The position numbers and the translations under genes are program-made. The notes beneath the pieces are model-generated. The model was not told the origin of the DNA, searched no databases, and worked only from the letters and a program-made list of their open reading frames with translations. From the NCBI GenBank assembly GCA_958446785.1, contig CAUCXP010000007.1, forward strand, positions 1-21,138: 21,138 bases of DNA. Reading direction: 5' to 3'. Positions 1 to 7,300 of this stretch are shown piece after piece; the first letter of the stretch is position 1, and every line of letters starts with the position of its first letter. The DNA is from an uncultured Collinsella sp. (GTDB lineage Bacteria; Actinomycetota; Coriobacteriia; Coriobacteriales; Coriobacteriaceae).

Positions 1-582
1 ACGGCCCTGGGACTCGGTCTTGGGAACGCGCTGGACACGGTGTACGCCGGACTCAAACTTCATGACGGAGTAGACGCGGTCGCCCTCGACCTTGAACTCG
101 ATGGACTTAAAGCCGCCGGCCTCGCTGGGGCTGGAATCGAGCACGGTGGTCTTCCAGCCACGCGACTCGCAAAAGCGCTGATACATCTTGTACAGGTCGC
201 CGGCGAAGATGGCCGCCTCGTCGCCACCGGCGGCGGAGCGAATCTCGACGATGGTGTTCTTGTCGTCGTTGGGGTCGCTCGGGATGAGCATGTACTTAAT
301 GTCTTCCTCGAGCTGGGGAAGCTTGGCCTCGTTTTCGGAGATGTCCATCTGGAGCATCTCCTTCTCATCGGCATCGGTAGTATCGTGGAGCATTTCCTTG
401 GCAGCCTCGATGTCATCGAGCGCGCCGATGTACTCGCGCGAGGCGGCGATGAGGTCGGACTGGTGCGCGTACTCCTTGTTGAGACGCGTGAACTCCTTGA
501 TGTCGGAGGCAACGGCCGGGTCGGAAAGCTTCTTCTCGAGCTCCTCATAGGCCTTGATGATCTTTTCGAGCTTGTCGCGCAT
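1..582 (-). CDS. prfA: Peptide chain release factor 1 (5' part, cut by window edge)
   Basis: RF1 recognises UAA/UAG in the ribosomal A site and triggers peptidyl-tRNA hydrolysis in the cytoplasm. The minus strand from the ATG at 580-582 reads 194 codons to the window edge. It begins MRDKLEKIIKAYEELEKKL, a helical N-terminal domain, and continues into the conserved release-factor core with EIRSAAGGDEAAIFAGDL at about residues 113-130. The last visible residues are HRVQRVPKTESQGR, the RF1-type form of the segment just before IHTS; RF2 differs here. The GGQ catalytic loop lies beyond the window. The start is supported by AAAGGAG 7-8 nt upstream. No neighbour is close: the next minus-strand gene upstream ends at 1331 and has its own terminator, so prfA probably has its own promoter in 583-800. 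Confidence 0.95.
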   Translation of the reverse strand, partial: MRDKLEKIIKAYEELEKKLSDPAVASDIKEFTRLNKEYAHQSDLIAASREYIGALDDIEAAKEMLHDTTDADEKEMLQMDISENEAKLPQLEEDIKYMLIPSDPNDDKNTIVEIRSAAGGDEAAIFAGDLYKMYQRFCESRGWKTTVLDSSPSEAGGFKSIEFKVEGDRVYSVMKFESGVHRVQRVPKTESQGR

Positions 583-920
583 GGCGGGACTCCTTTATAT
601 GCGTGAAGGTGAAAATCGGCAGAATTGATGGGGCGCGGGGCGCCGATGCGGGGGTAAGCCCGGCTAGAACATGTCGATCTTCAGATACATGCGCATCCCT
701 TCGCGTATGGGGTACATAGTTGCGGTCTAACCCATACATGATAGCGTGCGCAGGCATACCTGCATATAACCCGCACGGAATGCGACAAAGGGTCAGTCTC
801 TTTCCTTGAATACAACTTCATCCGAACGCCTCCCGCATTCATCCGCACATATACGGATAAATTTGGGAATCCGATACCCTGAGGGCCGGATCGGCCGGCC
901 CCGGGAGATCGGAGGACGCC
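583..920. other. Intergenic region upstream of prfA, no gene seen
   Basis: No ORF here has both a ribosome binding site and recognisable protein content. It should contain the prfA promoter, but I could not pick convincing -35/-10 boxes. Visible structure includes a perfect 7-bp inverted repeat GTATGGG (705-711) / CCCATAC (731-737) with a 19-nt loop, the palindromic repeat site A at 780-804 (listed separately), and a GC-rich hairpin GGGCCGG (883-889) / CCGGCCC (895-901) just before the transposase remnant. Confidence 0.6.
780..804. repeat. REP-like palindrome, site A (left arm intact, right arm decayed)
   Basis: The left arm ATGCGACAAAGGG (780-792) is followed by TCAGTC (793-798) and then TCTTTC, a poor match to the expected right arm. 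It belongs to the same family as the intact palindromes at 16361-16393 and 17834-17866, and shares the flank CGCACGGAATG with the former. It carries C instead of T in the arm (GCGAC for GTGAC), as does site B at 9776-9793, where only the right arm is intact. See findings for the reading that A and B are two halves of one element. Confidence 0.7.
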
Positions 921-1249
921 ATGTCCGGAAAGGGCGGGAAGGGCGCCGCGAGGGCGGTCCCGAGGACCCACGGCAGGCTCACCGGGTACGAGCGGGACAC
1001 GGTCCAGAGGATGCTGAAGCGCAGGGTTCGCTCGGCCACTTCCTCGAGAGGTTCAAGGGCGTATCGACCCGCAGGCTCCACAGCTGCCTGATGTGGTTCA
1101 GATGGCTGCGCGAGGCCGCACGCGTCGGGGACAGGACGTCGCCCATGCGCGAGCAGCTCGACGACGGGCGCTACGAAAAGATCCGGAAGAAGATGATGGA
1201 GCCGGAGTACGAGTTCCATCTGGAGCCGGACGTGCAAACGGCGGGTTAA
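921..1249 (+). pseudogene. Transposase remnant, probably IS1595-like, internally deleted and frameshifted
   Basis: An ATG at 921 with an upstream GGAGG starts a frame reading MSGKGGKGAARAVPRTHGRL and so on, until about 1020. From about 1021 the coherent protein continues in another frame: SLGHFLERFKGVSTRRLHS, then a WFRWLREA segment, ending at the TAA at 1247-1249. The segment FLERFKGVSTRRLHS..LMWFRWL resembles the C-terminal end of IS1595/ISXO2-type DDE transposases, where a similar GVSTKYL...WFRWL stretch follows the last catalytic region. The DDE core (normally well over 150 residues) is missing, so an N-terminal piece appears joined to a C-terminal piece by a deletion that also shifted frame. 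It is the only plus-strand coding trace in the window. Family assignment is by motif memory and is moderate; the broken state is clear. No terminal inverted repeats were found around it. Confidence 0.5.
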
Positions 1250-1263
1250 CATAGTCTTTCACC

Positions 1264-1287
1264 AAAAAGGGCGAGCGGCCGCGCCCT
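1264..1287 (-). terminator. Rho-independent terminator of the giant surface-protein gene
   Basis: Read on the minus strand: AGGGCG, 8-nt loop, CGCCCT, then TTTTT. It lies about 45 nt after the stop codon at 1331-1333, and nothing else on the minus strand ends nearby. Confidence 0.75.
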
Positions 1288-1330
1288 GCGACCACCCGCC
1301 CTCAATCAAAGCCCTTCTCGGCCGCCGTAG

Positions 1331-4300
1331 CTACCGGTTCCGGCGCCGCAGGATAACGCCTGCGGCGATCAGCACCACCGCGCCGCCCGCGATGCCACCC
1401 AGGGCCATCGGCGACAAGCTGGTATCGCCCGTATACGGCAGACCCGGCTTCTCCTCCTTCGGCACCGGTGACTTGCTCGGCGGATTGGTGGGCGGCTCCG
1501 TCGGCGGGGTGGTCGGCGGCGTGTACGTGTTCTTGAACACCGGCGCCACGGCGCCGTCATAGGTTACCGTCGCCACCAGATGGCCCGCACCGTCGTCCGT
1601 CACCGTCACCGTTACCCGGTGCTCGGCCGCGTCGTACGTCACGTTCTTCTGACCGTCGTCCACCTCGGAGATGCTGTAGGCGTACGTTCCGGGCTTGTCG
1701 TACGAGATCGCCTCGAAGCCCACCGTGCCGTCCGCCGCGTTCTTTGCGGTCTGCAGCACCTTGCCGTCGGCATCCTTCAGCTGGAAGGAGAACTGCCCTT
1801 CCTTCAGGTCCTCGCCGCTCAGCACCTTGGAGGCCCCCAGCTTCACCTCAGTCGCGGCCGGCGCGTAACTGTTGCTGAACGCCACCGCATCCGCAGCCTT
1901 GCCGCCCTTGCTGTAGGCAACCTGCGCCTCCAGCGCGTGCGTCTCCGCATTCTCCGTCACCGTCACCGTCGCGGTAAAGACCGTCGTGTCGTAGGTGACG
2001 CCGTTCGCCGTCGCCCCTGCCCGCTCGGACACGGTGTAGACGTACGTCCCCACCTTGTCCAGCTGCAGCGGCGCGAAGCCGAACGTGCCGTCGGCGCCGT
2101 TCTGCACCGTCTGCACCACGTTACCGTCGGCGTCCTTCAGGTCGAAGAAGAACTCACCCTCGGCCAGGTCGCGGCCGGTCAGAGCCTTCGTTCCGGTAAT
2201 CGTCGCCGTCGTTGCCGTCGGCGTGTAGGTGTTGGTGAAGGTCAGATCCGCAGCCGTCTTGTTCGCCGTCGCGGTCAGCTGGCCGCTGCCGTCATCGGTC
2301 ACGTTCACCGTTACGTCCAGCACCGCATCGCTGTAAGTGATGGTGCCATCTTGGCCCGCAACCTCCTTCACCTGGTACGCATGCGAACCAGTTGCGGTGT
2401 ACGAGATGGCCTTGAAGGTAAACGCTTTACCCACGTTCGTGGTCCGGTCGATCTCCTGCCCGGTGGCCACGTCAATCAGCGCGAATGTGAACTCGCCATC
2501 GGCGGGCGTCCGCGTGGTGGCCGGGTCGGCATTCTCAAGCACCTTGGTGCCAGAGATCTGGTAGGAGGTCTGACCCGGCTGGTAGCTGTTCGCAAACGTC
2601 ATGGTATTGGGGGTGACGCCGTTCTCGGTGCCCTCGCTCGGTTTCACCGTAGAGCTCTCTACCACCAGCTTGCCGTCGTTGTTGTCCTTCACCACGTAGG
2701 TCAGGGTGTACGTCTTGCCGGTGTAGGTCACGCCCGGCACGCCCGGCGCGCCGTCCGTCGGCTGCACCTCACGGACCGTGAAGGGAAAGGTGCCCGCATG
2801 GTCGAAGGTCAGCTCGTTAAAGTAAACCTTGCCCTTGGCGTCGTTCTTCTGGGTCTGGAGCACCGTACCGTCAGACCCCACCAGCTCGAAGGCGAAGTCT
2901 CCCGCCTTTAGCTGATAGCTGCCGTCGTGCACGTCAACGCTCTTGGTGAGGGCGATCGCGCCGGAGTTCGTCGCCTTCGCCTTGTAGGTGTTGGTGAAGG
3001 TGGGCTTCGTGGCGTCCGCGCCGTCGTAGGCGACGCTCGCCTGCAGCGTGCCGGCATTGTCCACAACCGTCACCACGGCATGATGCACCGCGTCGTCGTA
3101 GGTCACGTAGGCCAGATCACCCTTCCGCTCCACGATAGTGTACTCGTACGTGCCCGGCTTCGCGTAGGAGAAGGCGTCGAAGTTAACACTTCCGTCCGCG
3201 CCGTTGGTCGCGGTCCGGACGGGCTTGGCCCCGGCAAGCTGCTCAGCAGTCATTTTGCCCTCGTACACATCGAAGGTGAACTCGCCGTCCTTGGGGACGA
3301 TCGGCGTGTTGTCGTCCTTCTTCACATAGCTCTTCTGCGCACCGAGGGCCAGACCGGTCGCGGCCGGCTGGTAGGTGTTGGTGAAGGTATCCGAGCCGGA
3401 TGCGCTCGTCACGATCGCCTTCGCATTCAGTGCTCCGTTCCCGCCGTCTGTGACCGTCACCGTATAGGTGAGGGCATGATTGTCATAGACCATGCCCGGC
3501 TCCGCGCCCGGCTGCTCCACGATGGTGTAGGTGAAGTCCTTGCTCGCGGCGCCGCCCAGGTCGGAGAGCTGGAACTCGCGCGTGAAGCAGACCTTGCCGT
3601 TTGCATCGTTCTTCGCGGTGGCGATCACGTTGCCGGCAGCGTCCTTCAGGTCGAAGGTGAACTCGCCGTCCGCAGGCTTCGTCGTGTGATCGAAGCCGTC
3701 CGCAACCTTGATGGTCTTGGTCGCCGTCAGCTCCACGGATCCCTTTGCGGTGTAGGTGTTGTTGAAGGTGGGAGCCGTAGCGGTACCGTCATAGGTGACG
3801 GTCACCTTCGTCTTGTTGTTGTCGTCCTGGTTCTGCTCTACCTTGACGTGGACCTTGACTTCCTTGGCGTCGTAGGCCACGCCGTCGACGGACTGGCCGG
3901 CCTTCTCCTCCTTGAGCGTGTAGTCGTACTCGCCCAGGTTCAGGCCCTTGACGGTCAGCTTGACCTTGCCATTCTTATCGTTGGTGCCGCGAGCGTCCTC
4001 ATTGCCGTCCTGGTCGTACAAGCCGAAGGTGAACGCATCGGCCGTCAGGTCCTTGCCCGCGAGAACTTTCGTGGCCTCAACGGTGACGTCCGCCGTCGGC
4101 TTCGTGTTGGTGAAGGTCGGCACGGCCTTCTCACCGTCGTAGGTGACGGTCGCCTTCAGCTCGCCCTTTTCGTCGGTGACCTTGACGTGGACCTTCACGC
4201 CCTGCGCGTCGTAGACGACGGTCGAGTCGGCGCCCTTCACCTCCTTGATGGTGTAGTCGTGGTCGCCCGGCGTAGCGTAGTCGATGGCTGCAAAGGCGAC

Positions 4301-7300
4301 CTTGCCGTCCTTCTCGTTTTGGACAGTCTGGACCACGCTGCCGTCCTTGTCGAGCAGCTGGAACGTGAAGTCACTCCCCGCGAGCTCACCGCCCGTGAAG
4401 CGCTTCGTCGCCTTGAGCGTTACCGAGGTCTCCTTCGGGCGGTACGTGTTCGTGAAGGTCTTGTCTCCACTCGTTACCTGCGGTGTGGCCGTCAGCGTAC
4501 CGGCGCCATCGTCTGCGACCGTCACCGTATAGGTGAGGGTATGGTTGTCATAGACCATGCCGGCCTCCGCGCCCGGCTTCTCCGCGATGGTGTAGGCGAA
4601 GTCCTTGCTCGCGGCGCCGCCCAGGTCGGCGAGCTCGAAGTCGCGCGTGAACTTCACCGTGCCATCGGCCTCGTTCTTCGCGGTGTCGAGCACCTTGCCG
4701 TCGGCGTCCTTCAGCTCGAACGTGTATTCGCCGCCCTTCAGCTTGGTGTCGTGCGTGAAGCCCGGCGCGACCGCAACGACCTTGGTCGCCGTCAGCTCCA
4801 CGGATCCCTTTGCGGTGTAGGTGTTCGTGAAGGTGGGGGCATCGGCCTTGTCACCATCGTAGGCAACGGCGGCGTCCAGCTTGCCAGCTTTGTCCATGAC
4901 CTTCACCGCGGCATGGTGCACCGCGTCGTCGAAGGTCACGTGGGACAGGTCGCCCTTCTTCTCCACGATGGTGTACTTGTACTCGCCGGCCTTGGTGTAG
5001 TTGATGGCCGGGAAGGTGACGGTGCCGTCCTCGCCGTTCTTGGCGCTCCGGATGGGTTGCTTGCCCTTCAGCTGCTCGGCCGTCAGATCGCCCTCGTACA
5101 GGTCGAAGGCGAACTCGCCGCCCTTGAGCGCAGCCGGCGTGCTGTCGGACTTCACATAGGCCTTCTTCGCCGCGAGCGTCACCGAGGTCTCGGCGGGCTG
5201 ATACGTGTTCTTGAAGGTCGGGATATCGTTCTTGCCGTCGTAAGTGACGGTCGCCTTCGCCTTGTCGCCCTCCGCCTTCACCGAGACGTGAACCCTCACC
5301 TCCGTGGAATCGTAGGTGATGGTCGAATCGCTGCCAGCGACCTCCTTGAGCGTGTAGTCGTACTCGCCCAGGTTCAGGCCCTTGACGGTCAGCTTGACCT
5401 TGCCATTCTTATCGTTGGTGCCGCGAGCGTCCTCATTGCCGTCCTGGTCGTACAAGCCGAAGGTGAACGCATCGGCCGTCAGGTCCTTGCCCGCGAGAAC
5501 TTTCGTGGCCTCAACGGTGACGTCCGCCGTCGGCTTCGTGTTGGTGAAGGTCGGCACGGCCTTCTCACCGTCGTAGGTGACGGTCGCCTTCAGCTCGCCC
5601 TTTTCGTCGGTGACCTTGACGTGGACCTTCACGCCCTGCGCGTCGTAGACGACGGTCGAGTCGGCGCCCTTCACCTCCTTGATGGTGTAGTCGTGGTCGC
5701 CCGGCGTAGCGTAGTCGATGGCTGCAAAGGCGACCTTGCCGTCCTTCTCGTTTTGGACAGTCTGGACCACGCTGCCGTCCTTGTCGAGCAGCTGGAACGT
5801 GAAGTCACTCCCCGCGAGCTCACCGCCCGTGAAGCGCTTCGTCGCCTTGAGCGTTACCGAGGTCTCCTTCGGGCGGTACGTGTTCGTGATCACCGCAATC
5901 TGATCGTCGATCACCTGAGATGTGGCGGTGCCATCATCCTTATAGATCTGCTCCATTTTGACGACTGGCTCGGTCAGATTTCCCTTGCCGTCATCCTTCA
6001 CCGTTACGGTCACTTTGTATTCGGCGCTGGAGTAGCTGACACCGCCCAGCCAACTGGGATCGCTCTTGGCGGGCGTAGTCTCGGCAATGTAGTAGGTGTA
6101 CTTGCCAGGCTTCTCATACTTAATCTCTCCGAAGCTAAATTCTTCGGCGCTCGTAACGGTCTTCTCGACCTGCTTCATGCCGGCCACGGGCGCTGCCGTG
6201 GCACCATCAGGCATCGGCGTTCCATCGGCGGCGCGCAGGCAAAGCTCGAAGCTGTCGGCGCTAGTCCACTCACGGCCGGTGAACTTCTTCTTCGCCTTGA
6301 TGCCTGTGAGCGTCACCGAAGACTTCACGCTGTAGCTGTTGGTGAACACCAGCTTGTTGTCTTTGGCCACCGTGCCGTCGGAATTCTGCGGGGCAATCCT
6401 GCCCGAGATGCTATCGCCTTCTTCAGTCAGATTCTTGTCACCCTGCTTGCGGCCGGTCAGCTTATAGCCCGCGGGCATCTTGTCTGCGCCGGTCAGCTCC
6501 TGCACCGCGTACTGGTCACCCTCGGCGAGACCGTACACGCGGATCGTCTGGTCGGCCGTGATGGTCTGCTCGCGGCCGTTCTCGAGGTCGAACATTTTGC
6601 CGACCTGCTTCTCGCTTGCGGTCCCCGCGTTCTCAAACACCGCGGCCTTGTACGTCTTCCCCGCCGTCGTGGGCACGGTGAACTTGAAGGTGAACCCCGC
6701 GTCCGGTTTTCCCGTCAGGCCCGCTGGCACCATGACCTTCTTCATCACCTCGAGGCTCGCCTCGCGTTCGTTCGCCACGCGCACGCAGGTGGCGCCCGTA
6801 AACAGGGCGTTCAGATTCATGTCGCCCAGGTCGGCGCGGGCGCCCTTCGCATTAGTGTCACCAGACACGTCCTGCGTGATGCCCATACGTATCCAGCCCG
6901 TCTCGGTCTCCAGGCGGTAAGGTTCGTCCTTCTTGGTGGGCCCATACTGGTAGACACGTCCATTGGCGCCGTACTTAAGATGTACCTCATTCTCGCCGCC
7001 CTTGGCGTCATTGTTCCAGGAAAGATTGCCGTTGCCGTCGAGCGTCCCGTCGGACGTCTGGCGCTGGCCCTTGATCCACGTGAGCGTGTTGTCAATGTCG
7101 CCCTCTGCGCCAAACTGGCCCAGGCTCTTCATGAGCGAGCCCACGCCCACGAACGTCGAAACGCCGTCATCAACTGTACCAGCATCGGCGTGGACGCCGT
7201 AATCGTCCACAATCACCTTGATGAGCCTGTCATTAAGCAGGAAGCCATTGGGCGCCGAGACCTCCTTCAGGAAGTAGGTACCCTTCACGAGCGGCTCGCT

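Noticed and set aside
705..737. Inverted repeat upstream of prfA as a terminator or tRNA-like structure
   Set aside because: The 7-bp stem has a 19-nt loop and no T run on either strand, and no cloverleaf can be drawn. Recorded only as a minor inverted repeat.
545..757. Minus-strand frame of 70 codons just before prfA
   Set aside because: It overlaps the prfA start in another frame, has no ribosome binding site and no coherent protein features.
1523..6322. Regular repeats that might suggest a CRISPR array
   Set aside because: The repeats are about 360-bp protein-domain units in one continuous reading frame, not short identical repeats with unique spacers.
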